A stretch of 31,414 bases of DNA from a virus, in IMG/VR virus record IMGVR_UViG_3300032291_000696, positions 1 to 31,414 of that record; one strand, 5' to 3'. The translations under genes and the position numbers were made by a program. Shown here one piece after another: positions 5,866 to 14,802 of the stretch; within the stretch, counting starts at the first letter, position 1; every line of letters starts with the position of its first letter. Below the pieces are notes generated by a model. It did no database searches and had not been told where the DNA came from. It saw nothing but the letters and a program-made list of their open reading frames with translations.

Positions 5866-7060
5866 TGTACCGGCAACATATCCAAGTATGCACGAAGACC
5901 TTTGGTTCGTGGCTTCTTCAACAAATGTTGGGGTTACAAACTTTAAATTCGTTTACGACGTTTACATAAACGGCGCACAGGTAAGCAGAAATAAAATATT
6001 CCCTGCACCAAGTGCAGAAGGAAGTTATGGCGTATTTAACGCGTCGCCAATGGTGCGCGCATACGTGACAAACTATTTTGAACCGTCCGGGAATACGGTT
6101 TTAATGGCTTCAAACGACAAAATAAAGGTTGATTATCAAGTGCGTATTGGCGAAGAAGTAAGCGGAACTGTGACGCCTAATTTGGCTTCAGGTTCTTATT
6201 CCGCATATAACTATTACGCGCCATTATTTGGGGATATATTCACAGAAAACGGCGAAGTACCTTTGGTATTGTCAAATTACTACGACAATTTATTGATTGA
6301 AAATTACACGGACGATTGGTTAACTGACCGTGACAATTCGGATATTACGATTGAATACGGCGACCAATTCTTCATAACATTTTTAAAGATTACAGGCGGT
6401 TCGTATAAACTTTGGGTTCAACCAACAAACGAAGACGGAACTTTTGGAACTGCGGTTAGTGGCGCATTGACAATGTCAGGACAATTTAACTTATTTAATT
6501 TTCAGGCGGCTGCAATTAATGCGTGGGCGGGTTCTGAAATAATCACACAAAATACTTACGGTTACAATGTTTATATTACGCTTGGCGCAGCAACCACAAG
6601 GGTATTACGATTCAGGCACGTATGTAACCCTAAGTTTAGACAATATAACCTTCACTTTCTCAACAGACTTGGCGGATACGATTCAATGGCATTCAGATTG
6701 GTCAACAAACGAAGAAGTGAATTTCAACGTTCTTCATACAGACGCAACCCTTATCAATTATCAAATGGTCAAATGACCAATATTGACGCATATAATAAAT
6801 ACAATGAAACGACGTATAACTTCGCTATTCAACATACGGATTATTATATGTTGACTTCAGATTGGGTTAATGACCAAGATTATGCTTGGTTAGCTCAATT
6901 AGTGGCTTCGCCTATTGTTTATATGGAAGTTCAAGGCGCGTTTTTCCCTGTGACAATTAGAAACACAAACTACCAATATAAATACAAGGTATCGGACAAG
7001 CTATTTAATTTTGATTTAGAAGTTGAAGTTGGAAAATATTTAAACAGTCAGTACAGATAA
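5846..7060 (+). CDS. Tail/baseplate structural protein, 404 aa
   Basis: A 404-aa, beta-rich protein without signal peptide. Its C-terminal third (YNLHFLNRLGGYDSMAFRL, a basic patch RRSEFQRSSYRR, then SDWVNDQDYAWLAQLVASP and a final NSQYR) resembles a conserved structural protein placed before the large tail protein in Bacteroidetes phages. It probably belongs to the tail tip or baseplate. It starts inside the previous gene and its stop overlaps the next ATG (TAATG). An internal frame at 6567-6776 is open but looks incidental. Confidence 0.6.
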   Translation: MAITVNSVPATYPSMHEDLWFVASSTNVGVTNFKFVYDVYINGAQVSRNKIFPAPSAEGSYGVFNASPMVRAYVTNYFEPSGNTVLMASNDKIKVDYQVRIGEEVSGTVTPNLASGSYSAYNYYAPLFGDIFTENGEVPLVLSNYYDNLLIENYTDDWLTDRDNSDITIEYGDQFFITFLKITGGSYKLWVQPTNEDGTFGTAVSGALTMSGQFNLFNFQAAAINAWAGSEIITQNTYGYNVYITLGAATTRVLRFRHVCNPKFRQYNLHFLNRLGGYDSMAFRLVNKRRSEFQRSSYRRNPYQLSNGQMTNIDAYNKYNETTYNFAIQHTDYYMLTSDWVNDQDYAWLAQLVASPIVYMEVQGAFFPVTIRNTNYQYKYKVSDKLFNFDLEVEVGKYLNSQYR

Positions 7061-9138
7061 TGATTAGAACCGAAATATATATTGAAAACGAATTGATTGA
7101 CTTATTGAAGGACATTGGAACGGATTTCACGTACACGATTGACGACGTGCGTGACTTCGGTGCTAAAAATACTTCATTTAGCCGTACAATATCAATTCCT
7201 GCGACTGCCCGCAATAACAGAATTTTAGGTTTTGCTTTTGAATTGGGAATGGCGCACGAACACAATATGGATTTACCAAATGTAAATACAAATTTTACAC
7301 CTTCACAGGCGGCGAAATGCGAAGTATATATTGACAAAATACAGATATTTAAGGGGGTTATTAGAATACTTGAAATTATTTCAAATAACGGTACAACAGA
7401 ATATCAATGCGCCGTATTTGGGGAATTAGGCGGTTTTATTACGGAATTAGGAAATAAGCGTTTGGAAGACTTAGATTTTAGCGAATATAACCACACTTGG
7501 AATGCTACTGCTATTACAAACAGTTGGAATACAATAAACGGTTCAGGGTATTATTATCCATTAATTGATTACGGCAACGTTTCAAGTAATAAAGACGATT
7601 TCAGCGTTTATACATTTAGACCGGCTTTATATGTAAAAGAATATATTGAAAAAATATTTGAAGGCACTTCTTATACTTTGAATTGCGACTTTTTCAATAC
7701 TGACTTTTTTAAAAAATTAATTGTACCAAACAATAGTCAGGGAATTCAAGGTACGAATGACAGATTTATTTTAGGCACGATTAATGCAACAAAAACAATA
7801 TTAAACAGTAACACACCAACCGCACGAAACATTGATTTACCATTTGATACTACAACTTTACTTTATTTTACGGAAAACGGAAGTAAAAGCGTATTCACTT
7901 ATACTGACGGTACAAAGACTGTGCGCGCGTTGGCTTCAATAAATGGAGTTTATCAAACCGACGCCGCTTCTTCAATTACTGCAACTTTATATGTTGCAGG
8001 TGTTGCCGTTCAAACATTGTCACAAAATACATTTTCAGCAAATAACCCTTTTACATTTAACTTTGATTGGACAGGAAATATTGCAAATACAAACACGGTT
8101 TATATAAATATAAGCGTTCCGGCAACTGCCAATACTTATATTGTGTCAGTTTCAAGTGCAAACTTTACTTTTACGCAATTAGCTGCGCAATTAGCAACTG
8201 TTGCATATAATGGTACGGTTTCAATGAATAATAATTTGCCAAAGGGTATTTTCCAAAAAGACTTCTTTTTGTCAGTTTGTAAAATGTTTAATTTATACGT
8301 TTATCAGGATAATATAAACGAAAGGCAAATTAACATTGCACCTTATATTGACTTTTATTCTGACGCCGTGACAAATTCTTTGGATTGGTCACAAAAAATA
8401 GATATGTCAGCGACAATGTCAATTAAACCAATGTCACAATTGAATGCGCGTTATTATGCGTATAAATACACGCCTGACACAGATTATTACAATGATAACT
8501 ATTTGAAAAAATACGGTCAATCATACGGCGACTTTATTTATGATTCAGAATTTGATTTTGTAAAAGATACGGCTTCAACACAAATTATATTTGCGCCTTC
8601 TGTATTATTTCAACCACAGAATCACGCACACGTTGATAAATATTATACAACAATTTTTAAATTGTCAAATAATAATTCGCAGGAAGATTCAATGGATTCT
8701 GTTATTCGTATTTTAATGGCTAAAAAATTGAATATTGACCACACTTGGCATATAAAGTCAGGGGAAACGGGCGGCGGTTCAAATTTAGCTAATTTAAACG
8801 TTTACGGATATGCGGGACATTTGGACGACCCAACAAACCCAACTATTGACTTGAATTTTGGCGCACCAAAGGAATTGCAATTTCCTGCGACAACATATCC
8901 AACAAATAACTTATTTAACACATATCATAAACCGTACATTTTAGAAATTACGGATATGGAATCTAAACTTTTGACCTGTCGCGTTTATTTGAATGCACTT
9001 GATATTTACAATTTAGATTTCAGCAAATACATTTGGATAAATGGCGTATTGTTTAGATTGAATAAAATTGAATCTTACGACCCAACGGATTTTAGAACAA
9101 CACAGGTTAATTTATTAAAAGTAATAAACACGAATTAA
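7060..9138 (+). CDS. Large tail/baseplate protein, 692 aa
   Basis: A 692-aa protein. The N-terminus reads ELIDLLKDIGTDFTYTIDDV, then DFGAKNTSFSRTISIPAT, a pattern I associate with tail or baseplate proteins in Bacteroidetes phages. The middle (about 260-385) is Thr/Asn/Ala-rich and probably an inserted beta-sandwich domain; the C-terminal part has mixed alpha/beta composition and ends LDFSKYIWINGVLFRLNKI. Its position directly before the tape measure and its length suit a tail-tip hub or host-recognition scaffold, but no enzymatic motif is visible. Confidence 0.6.
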   Translation: MIRTEIYIENELIDLLKDIGTDFTYTIDDVRDFGAKNTSFSRTISIPATARNNRILGFAFELGMAHEHNMDLPNVNTNFTPSQAAKCEVYIDKIQIFKGVIRILEIISNNGTTEYQCAVFGELGGFITELGNKRLEDLDFSEYNHTWNATAITNSWNTINGSGYYYPLIDYGNVSSNKDDFSVYTFRPALYVKEYIEKIFEGTSYTLNCDFFNTDFFKKLIVPNNSQGIQGTNDRFILGTINATKTILNSNTPTARNIDLPFDTTTLLYFTENGSKSVFTYTDGTKTVRALASINGVYQTDAASSITATLYVAGVAVQTLSQNTFSANNPFTFNFDWTGNIANTNTVYINISVPATANTYIVSVSSANFTFTQLAAQLATVAYNGTVSMNNNLPKGIFQKDFFLSVCKMFNLYVYQDNINERQINIAPYIDFYSDAVTNSLDWSQKIDMSATMSIKPMSQLNARYYAYKYTPDTDYYNDNYLKKYGQSYGDFIYDSEFDFVKDTASTQIIFAPSVLFQPQNHAHVDKYYTTIFKLSNNNSQEDSMDSVIRILMAKKLNIDHTWHIKSGETGGGSNLANLNVYGYAGHLDDPTNPTIDLNFGAPKELQFPATTYPTNNLFNTYHKPYILEITDMESKLLTCRVYLNALDIYNLDFSKYIWINGVLFRLNKIESYDPTDFRTTQVNLLKVINTN

Positions 9139-11426
9139 TGGCAGAAGAAGTAATTGGTATAAAAATAACCACAGACGCCGCGCAGGCAACCAAAGACGTT
9201 CAAAATTTAGACAAAGCTTTTACCGATACTGACAATTCGGTTAAGAGTTTAAGAACGCAATTAAAAGAAGCACAGGCGCAGGTTGGTTTAATGGCTGACA
9301 AATTCGGTGCGACTTCTAAGGAAGCAATTGAAGCGGCTAAACGTGCGGCTGACTTAAAAGACCGTATCGGGGACGCAAAAGCATTGACAGACGCATTTAA
9401 TCCTGACGCAAAATTCAAGGCGGTTGCTTCTTCTTTGGCAGGTGTTGCCGGTGGATTTAGTGCGCTTCAGGGTGCAATGGCTTTGTTTGGAAAAGAAAAT
9501 AAAGACGTTGAAGCTGCATTATTGAAAGTAAACGCTGCAATGGCATTGTCGCAAGGTTTACAGGCAGTCGGCGAAAGCGTGGATTCTTTTAAACAATTAG
9601 GCGCGGTTATTAAAAGTACAACCACCTTCCAAGAATTAAACAATGCAGCAACAAAAACGGCGGCTGCGGTTCAACGTGCATTTGGTGTATCGGTTGAAAC
9701 AACTTCAACAGGGTTTAAGGTTTTAAAAGGTGCTATTGTTGCAACGGGTATCGGTGCATTTGTTGTTTTATTAGGCGAAGTAATTGCAAACTTTGACGCA
9801 ATTTCAGATTGGATTAAAAAAAGTCCGCTTGGTGGATTAGCAAGGGGAATCGGAAGTTTGGTTGAAGGATTTACTGACTTAATCGGTGTAACAAGCGAAG
9901 CAGAACGAAATTTAACTAAATTATCGGCTGCAAATAAGCGCGCAAACGAAGATATTGAAAGCCGTATTAAAATATTAAAAGCGCAAGGCGGTTCAGAAAA
10001 AGAAATTTATGATTTAAGCCAACAAAGGGTTAATAATGAATTAAGCACTTTACGCGAAAGCTTAAAAACAAAAGGAAAATTAACAGAAGAAGAAGCTAAA
10101 CAATTCAGGGATTTAAAAACTGAACAATTAGTTTTAACGGCTGACTATAATAAAAAAGTTGCAGACGATAATGCAAAGGCGGCTGAAGACGCTAAAAAGA
10201 AACGTGACGAAGCTAATAAACAAGCCATTGAAGATAAAAAGACGGCTGATAAAATGCTTTTGGATTTACAAAACGAAAAAGCATTGGCTGAAATTGCTTC
10301 AGAAGACGACAAAGCAAAGAAGCAAGCGGAAATTAATAAAAACGCACGTATTGCTGAAATTGACGCTTTACAGGTTGACATAAAAACAAAGAACCAATTA
10401 AAAAAGGCAACAGAAGAAGCTTATCAATTAGAAGTTAAAGCAATTGACGACAAAATTAAAGCTGAACGCGCTGAAAAAGATAAAAAGTTTGAAGAAGAAT
10501 TACAGTCAACATTATCAGAAGCACGTATTGCTAAATTCAAAGAAGGCAAAGAAAAAGAAGTTGCTGCATTGGACGAAGCGTTAGTTTCTGAAACTAAAAA
10601 GGTTCTTGAAAACGCGGATTATACAGAAAAGCAAAAGCAAGAAATGATTGCTGCGTTAAAAGAAAAACACGGCGCTGAACTTGCGGCAATTGACGCTAAA
10701 TATATAAAAGAATCAGACGACAAAGAAAAAGAACGTTTGGATTCAATCATTAATAGTGAAACGTTATCTTATGCAGCAAGAAAACAAGGTGTTGACGACG
10801 CGTTAGCTTTAAATAAAAAGCTTTACAAAGAAGGGAAAATTGACGCGACTGAATATAATAAAACAGAAAAAGAATTAAGCGACGCAAGGGTTGAAATTAG
10901 CAAAAAAGAAGCGGCTGCACGTGCAGAAAACGCAGCTAAAATTAGTTCAACATTAAAGAACGCAGCGAAAGCCATTGGCGAACATACAGTCGCAGGTAAG
11001 GCGGCGGCAATTGCAGCAACTACAATTGATACTTATATGTCAGCGACTGCGGCATTTAAGTCGTTAGCAGGTATTCCAATTGTCGGCCCTGCATTGGGTG
11101 CGGTTGCAGCTGCTGCGGCTATTGTTGCAGGTTTAAAGAACGTTAAAGCAATATTAGCAGTAAAAGCACCTGAAGTACCTTCGGGAAGTTCTGAACCGGG
11201 ATTTGTAAATATTCCAAGTCCGGGCGCACCGGCAACAGGTGGCGGTGGCGGTTCAATGCCGGATTTAGGCGGCGGTGCATTGCCCGATTTAGGCACAGGT
11301 GGCGGCGGTGCAGGCGCAGGCGGTGGCGGTCAAACACCAACAGTTCGTGCATACGTTGTTGAACGTGACATTTCAGACGCACAAAGTCGTGACGCAGAAA
11401 TTCAAAACCGCGCAAGATTTGAATAA
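9138..11426 (+). CDS. Tail tape measure protein
   Basis: A 762-aa protein with the hallmarks of a tape measure: an Ala/Lys/Gln-rich helical N-terminus, a hydrophobic segment LKGAIVATGIGAFVVLLGEV (196-215), a long charged coiled coil (about 255-610), a second Ala-rich hydrophobic region near 640-675, and a Gly-rich C-terminus. It sets tail length and may help DNA ejection. At roughly 1.5 angstrom per residue the tail would be about 110 nm, so the virion is long-tailed. The start overlaps the previous stop in TAATG. Being at the end of the tail block rather than in its middle is unusual. Confidence 0.85.
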   Translation: MAEEVIGIKITTDAAQATKDVQNLDKAFTDTDNSVKSLRTQLKEAQAQVGLMADKFGATSKEAIEAAKRAADLKDRIGDAKALTDAFNPDAKFKAVASSLAGVAGGFSALQGAMALFGKENKDVEAALLKVNAAMALSQGLQAVGESVDSFKQLGAVIKSTTTFQELNNAATKTAAAVQRAFGVSVETTSTGFKVLKGAIVATGIGAFVVLLGEVIANFDAISDWIKKSPLGGLARGIGSLVEGFTDLIGVTSEAERNLTKLSAANKRANEDIESRIKILKAQGGSEKEIYDLSQQRVNNELSTLRESLKTKGKLTEEEAKQFRDLKTEQLVLTADYNKKVADDNAKAAEDAKKKRDEANKQAIEDKKTADKMLLDLQNEKALAEIASEDDKAKKQAEINKNARIAEIDALQVDIKTKNQLKKATEEAYQLEVKAIDDKIKAERAEKDKKFEEELQSTLSEARIAKFKEGKEKEVAALDEALVSETKKVLENADYTEKQKQEMIAALKEKHGAELAAIDAKYIKESDDKEKERLDSIINSETLSYAARKQGVDDALALNKKLYKEGKIDATEYNKTEKELSDARVEISKKEAAARAENAAKISSTLKNAAKAIGEHTVAGKAAAIAATTIDTYMSATAAFKSLAGIPIVGPALGAVAAAAAIVAGLKNVKAILAVKAPEVPSGSSEPGFVNIPSPGAPATGGGGGSMPDLGGGALPDLGTGGGGAGAGGGGQTPTVRAYVVERDISDAQSRDAEIQNRARFE

Positions 11427-11454
11427 ACGATAAATATTAAAAATTAAACTATTT

Positions 11455-12054
11455 ATGGGTATGAATACAGATTTACCAATATATATGTTGGACATAACAG
11501 AAGACATTGAAGACGATTCGCAAGTTGACTTCATTGCATTAGTTGACCGTCCTGCAATTCAAAAGAATTGGAACGCATTTAATAAAACACAAAAATTTGA
11601 AATTGTTAACGAAGACCGTCGCATTATTTCAGGCGCTATTATGTTGGCTGACACTCCTATTTTTAGGAGTGACGCTACTTACGGCGACTATTACGTTGCA
11701 TTTAGTGCAGACACTATTCTTAAAATTGTCCAAAAGTTTTTTAAAAAAGGATTCCAAAGCAATGTGAATTTAATGCACGATTCAAACGCACAATTTGAAG
11801 GCGTGACTTTATTTGAAAGCTTTATTTCAGACCCTTCACGTGGAATTATGCCAATGAAAGGATTTGAAGACGCACCTGTTGGAAGTTGGTTTGGTTCAAT
11901 GATTGTTGACAATAACGAAGCTTGGTCAAAGGTTAAAAGCGGCGACATTGCAGGATTTAGCGTTGAAGGTTTATTTAACTACAAACCAAAAGAAGTAAAT
12001 AAAGTTGCTTCAATGGTTGACGAAATCAAAAAAATATTATCACAGGTTAAGTGA
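11455..12054 (+). CDS. Prohead protease, XkdF-like
   Basis: A 199-aa protein. The N-terminal IEDDSQVDFIALVDRPAI, followed by IISGAIMLADTPIFR and VNLMHDSNAQFEGVTLFESF, matches the XkdF-like putative serine protease family (Peptidase_S78_2). H102 (MHDS) and a downstream Ser are likely catalytic, by family analogy. The GFSVEGLF segment near residue 180 is also typical. It would cleave the scaffold and capsid N-termini during head maturation and is followed immediately by the scaffold and capsid genes. A second ATG at 11461 is an alternative start. An 8-bp perfect hairpin lies inside the gene at 11652-11671. Confidence 0.82.
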   Translation: MGMNTDLPIYMLDITEDIEDDSQVDFIALVDRPAIQKNWNAFNKTQKFEIVNEDRRIISGAIMLADTPIFRSDATYGDYYVAFSADTILKIVQKFFKKGFQSNVNLMHDSNAQFEGVTLFESFISDPSRGIMPMKGFEDAPVGSWFGSMIVDNNEAWSKVKSGDIAGFSVEGLFNYKPKEVNKVASMVDEIKKILSQVK

Positions 12055-12091
12055 TAAACATTTTATTTTTTAACTATATAATAAAAAAAGT

Positions 12092-12709
12092 ATGAACGCA
12101 CAGGAAGCGATTTTAAAAATCAAAGCTTTGTTTGAAGACAACGCTGCGCCTGTTGAAGAAGTGAAAGCTGAAGAAACACCTGTTGTTGAAGAAACAAAGG
12201 TTGAAATGGCTGAATATTCTTTAATGGACGGAACTAAGGTTGAAATAACTGCCTTAGAAATTGGCGGTTCTGTAACTATGCCTGACGGTACACCTGCACC
12301 TGCGGGCGAACACGAATTGGCTGACGGAACTATGATTCAGTTAGACGAAAACGGTATTATCATTGAAATTTCTTCTAAACAAGAAGAAGTTGTGCCGGAA
12401 GTTGACACAGAAATTGAAGCTAAAAAAGAAGAAGACAAAAAGATTGCAGAAATGCAAGAACAATTTGAAGCACAGATTGCTGAATTAAAAGCAGCAAAAG
12501 AAGTTTCAGACGCAAAAGTATTGGAATTAGAAAATAAAGTTAAGCAAGGATTTGCACAAGTAGCTGAATTGATTGAAGCGCTTTCAAATACACCTGCGGC
12601 TGACCCAATTCAAAAACCAAATTCTTTTAATTCATTTGTGAAAACAAACGATATGAAAGAAGAAAGACTTGCAAAATATAGAAACGCAATTTTAAACACT
12701 AAAAATTAA
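12092..12709 (+). CDS. Capsid scaffolding protein
   Basis: A 205-aa, very acidic protein. Residues 1-40 are Glu/Val/Pro-rich, about 42-92 form a small beta-like domain (SLMDGTKVEITALEIGGSVT, then ADGTMIQLDENG), about 105-165 form a coiled coil, and the tail is basic. Acidic, helical scaffolds between protease and major capsid are standard; the basic C-terminus would contact the capsid. It lies 5 bases before the major capsid gene. The central beta module (xLMDGT...LADGT) is a common insertion in scaffolds of Bacteroidetes phages as I recall. Confidence 0.75.
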   Translation: MNAQEAILKIKALFEDNAAPVEEVKAEETPVVEETKVEMAEYSLMDGTKVEITALEIGGSVTMPDGTPAPAGEHELADGTMIQLDENGIIIEISSKQEEVVPEVDTEIEAKKEEDKKIAEMQEQFEAQIAELKAAKEVSDAKVLELENKVKQGFAQVAELIEALSNTPAADPIQKPNSFNSFVKTNDMKEERLAKYRNAILNTKN

Positions 12710-12714
12710 TAACA

Positions 12715-13668
12715 ATGGCATTTGATGTATCAGCATTAGCCGCATATACTGAACAAAACGCAGCACTTTTAGTGACTTCTTCAGTATTAGGCGCAAAAAC
12801 TGCAAACTTGATTAAGAGTGCAGGCAACGTTATGGTTGGCGTAAAAAGCGCAGAAACTATTAACATTATGGACACAGACGCAATCTTCCAATCAGGGGGT
12901 TCTTGCGGATTTACTGCGTCAGGTTCAACTACATTCACACAAAGAACTGTGACTGTTGGTAAAATTAAAGTAAACGAAGCTTTATGTCCTAAGGATTTAG
13001 AAGCTAAGTATTTACAAAAAGCTTTACCTACCGGTTCAATGTATGATTCTATTCCTTTTGAGCAAGAATTCGCAGACAAGAAAGCGAAAACTATTGCTGC
13101 TCAATTAGAAACTGCAATTTGGCAAGGCGACACTTCAAGTGTTAACGTAAACTTGAACAAATTTGACGGTTTAGTAAAATTAATCGGCGCTGCTTCAGGT
13201 GTTGTTGCTGCTAACGCTTCAACTTACATTTCAGGCGCACCTTTGAGTTCAATTACTGCTGCTAACGTAATCAGCATTTTTGACGGTGTTTACCAAGCTA
13301 TCCCTGCAAAAGTTGTTGCTGCTGACGATATGACTATCTTCTGCGGTCAAGACTTATTCAGAACTTACACAGTAGCTTTAAAGAACGCAAACAGTTTCCA
13401 TTATTCAGTTGACGCGAAAGCTGACGGCGAATTCGTTTTACCGGGAACTATGATTAAGGTAATTGCAGTTGCAGGTTTGAACGGTACTAACAAAGTTTAT
13501 GCTGCACGTTTAAGCAACTTATTCATTGGTACAGACTTATTGAACGAAGAAGAAAAATTTGAAATCTTCTACGCAAAAGAAGCTGACCAAGTACGTTTCG
13601 TTTCAGAATTCAAAATGGGTGTGAATATTGCATTCCCTGATGAAGTTGTGAAATTCATATTGGCTTAA
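12715..13668 (+). CDS. Major capsid protein
   Basis: A 317-aa protein, expected to have the HK97 fold. Recognisable parts are an N-terminal helix (MAFDVSALAAYTEQNAALL), a KVNEALCPKDLEAKYLQ segment near residue 90, an EFADKKAKTIAAQLETAIWQG spine-helix-like stretch (about 122-142), and a C-terminal beta segment VNIAFPDEVVKFILA. Codon choice shifts to GCT, AAC and TTC compared with neighbouring genes, as expected for the most abundant product. An intrinsic terminator follows directly. Confidence 0.85.
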   Translation: MAFDVSALAAYTEQNAALLVTSSVLGAKTANLIKSAGNVMVGVKSAETINIMDTDAIFQSGGSCGFTASGSTTFTQRTVTVGKIKVNEALCPKDLEAKYLQKALPTGSMYDSIPFEQEFADKKAKTIAAQLETAIWQGDTSSVNVNLNKFDGLVKLIGAASGVVAANASTYISGAPLSSITAANVISIFDGVYQAIPAKVVAADDMTIFCGQDLFRTYTVALKNANSFHYSVDAKADGEFVLPGTMIKVIAVAGLNGTNKVYAARLSNLFIGTDLLNEEEKFEIFYAKEADQVRFVSEFKMGVNIAFPDEVVKFILA

Positions 13669-13674
13669 TTATTA

Positions 13675-13702
13675 GGGGGTTGAAATATACCCCCACTTTT
13701 TT
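13675..13702 (+). terminator. Intrinsic terminator after the major capsid gene
   Basis: GGGGGT (13675-13680) pairs with ACCCCC (13689-13694) across an 8-base loop; six T residues (13697-13702) follow. It lies 7 bases after the capsid stop and would partly insulate high capsid expression from downstream genes. Read-through must supply the next gene unless an unrecognised promoter lies in the 22 bases before 13725. Confidence 0.88.
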
Positions 13703-13724
13703 AAAAATATTAAATTAATTAACA

Positions 13725-14243
13725 ATGGCGTGTGCATTAACACAAGGATATACTTTAGATTGTCGCGATAGTTTAGGCGGAATCGTTGAAGTGTATTTTA
13801 CTGAAGCCGCAAACGTAACTTCTTCAACTGAAGCAAGCGGTGTTATTACTGCTTTGACTAAGGCGACAGGAAAGCGTTTTTGGAAATATCAATTAGTAAA
13901 AGATACTTCAATGTTCAACCAAACATTAAACGCTTCTGTTGCAAACGGAACTGTTTTCTACGCGCAAGAACTTCAGATTATCCTTAACAAATTACAAACC
14001 AATACAAGAAATGAATTATTGTTATTGGCACAAAATAGCTTAGTTGCGGTTGTAAAAGATAGCAATGGTAACTATTGGTATTTAGGAAAAACACGCGGTA
14101 TTGACTTAACTGCAAACGCAGCAAGTACAGGTACTGCACAGGGCGACAGAAGCGGATTTACTTTAACTTTCACAGGTTCTGAACCTGCGTTAGCGCCAAG
14201 TGTTGCGTCAAACGTTGCTTCTGCATTAGAAACCGCAGGATAG
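13725..14243 (+). CDS. Virion structural protein, possible tail tube
   Basis: A 172-aa, beta-rich protein (GYTLDCRDSLGGIVEVYFTE at the start; LLLLAQNSLVAVVKDSNGNY and RSGFTLTFTGSEPALAPSV later). I recognise it as a protein widely found right after the major capsid gene in Bacteroidetes phages. Because no other tail tube candidate is visible, and because its size and beta content fit, it may be the tube subunit; a capsid decoration protein is the alternative. It is bounded on both sides by strong intrinsic terminators, which implies separate, tuned expression. Confidence 0.6.
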   Translation: MACALTQGYTLDCRDSLGGIVEVYFTEAANVTSSTEASGVITALTKATGKRFWKYQLVKDTSMFNQTLNASVANGTVFYAQELQIILNKLQTNTRNELLLLAQNSLVAVVKDSNGNYWYLGKTRGIDLTANAASTGTAQGDRSGFTLTFTGSEPALAPSVASNVASALETAG

Positions 14244-14272
14244 GTTTTGTTTTTCATAGGTTTATAGGTTTG

Positions 14273-14306
14273 CCGCCGTTCCTTAATTGGTTCGGCGGTT
14301 TTTTTT
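14273..14306 (+). terminator. Intrinsic terminator after the structural protein
   Basis: CCGCCG (14273-14278) pairs with CGGCGG (14293-14298) across a 14-base loop, followed by eight T residues (14299-14306). It sits 29 bases past the stop codon and separates the capsid group from the portal group. Confidence 0.9.
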
Positions 14307-14314
14307 GTGTTATA

Positions 14315-14367
14315 TAGTAAAGCAAAAACTTTACTAAAAATGGCATAAAGTAAAGGCAAAACTTTAC
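14315..14367. promoter_or_regulatory. Tandem dyads GTAAAG-N6-CTTTAC
   Basis: Dyad 1 is TAGTAAAG-N6-CTTTACTA (14315-14336, perfect 8-bp arms); dyad 2 is GTAAAG-N6-CTTTAC (14350-14367, 6-bp arms). Their centres are 33 bases apart, about three helical turns. This suggests two operators for a dimeric DNA-binding protein; RNA hairpins are the other reading. They lie in the 184-base gap between the terminator and the portal operon. Confidence 0.55.
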
Positions 14368-14391
14368 ATATTAGGCTTATTTGTCCCCTAT

Positions 14392-14429
14392 ATGCAACAA
14401 ATTGCATTTCCTGCTATATATACGTATAT
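14392..14429. promoter_or_regulatory. Hairpin and 12-bp palindrome at the start of the portal operon
   Basis: ATGCAA-CAAA-TTGCAT (14392-14407) can form a 6-bp hairpin, and ATATACGTATAT (14418-14429) is a perfect palindrome that overlaps the ATG at 14428. Together they could hide or expose the start codon, or serve as further operator sites. I see no good TAnnTTTG box close by; TTATTTG near 14377 is a weak match. Confidence 0.4.
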
Positions 14430-14802
14430 GATTAGGTTAACAAAGGGTGCAACCCAAAGCATAATTTTAACACTAACTGAAAAACAGTTATTAACGAACC
14501 CGAATTATTTGTTTATCTTCACAAATAGAAGCGCAAACACAGAAATAAAGTTCGTAAAATTAAACGCAACTGACATAAGCCAATATAAAGACCGTTACAA
14601 TGAATTTAGCATTGTTACGAATACTAATTTTGGGTCAGCGTTAAATGGTCAATATGATTATGAAATTTATGAGCAAACAAGTACGACAAACACCAACCCA
14701 ACAGGTTTAAATATGGTTGAATCAGGGATAATGGAGTTAGTCGGAACGCCTTTTGAATTTACAGAATATCAAACAACAGACACTTACACAATCAGACAAT
14801 AA
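14428..14802 (+). CDS. Conserved small protein before the portal gene
   Basis: A 124-aa protein starting MIRLTKGATQSIILTLTEKQ. I recall this opening from proteins in Flavobacterium-type phages placed near the capsid genes, which supports ATG 14428 over the upstream in-frame ATG at 14392. The sequence is beta-rich (YLFIFTNRSANTEIKFVKL, then YDYEIYEQ) and may be a virion or neck component. Its stop overlaps the portal start (TAATG), so the two are translationally coupled. Expression is likely controlled by the structured leader just upstream. Confidence 0.65.
   Translation: MIRLTKGATQSIILTLTEKQLLTNPNYLFIFTNRSANTEIKFVKLNATDISQYKDRYNEFSIVTNTNFGSALNGQYDYEIYEQTSTTNTNPTGLNMVESGIMELVGTPFEFTEYQTTDTYTIRQ

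Noticed and set aside
6567-6776. Second-frame open stretch in the 404-aa tail gene, with plausible beta-strand sequence
   Set aside because: The main frame has conserved-looking structural sequence here, and no coupled start or slippery site was found.
11033-11415. Long antisense frames opposite the tape measure C-terminus
   Set aside because: They are Pro/Gly-rich or Arg/His-rich mirror images of the repetitive Gly/Ala codons.
14265-14272. TAGGTTTG resembling a Bacteroidetes -7 box
   Set aside because: No TTTG at a suitable distance (the nearest is only 15 bases away) and a terminator starts at 14273, so a transcript would end at once.
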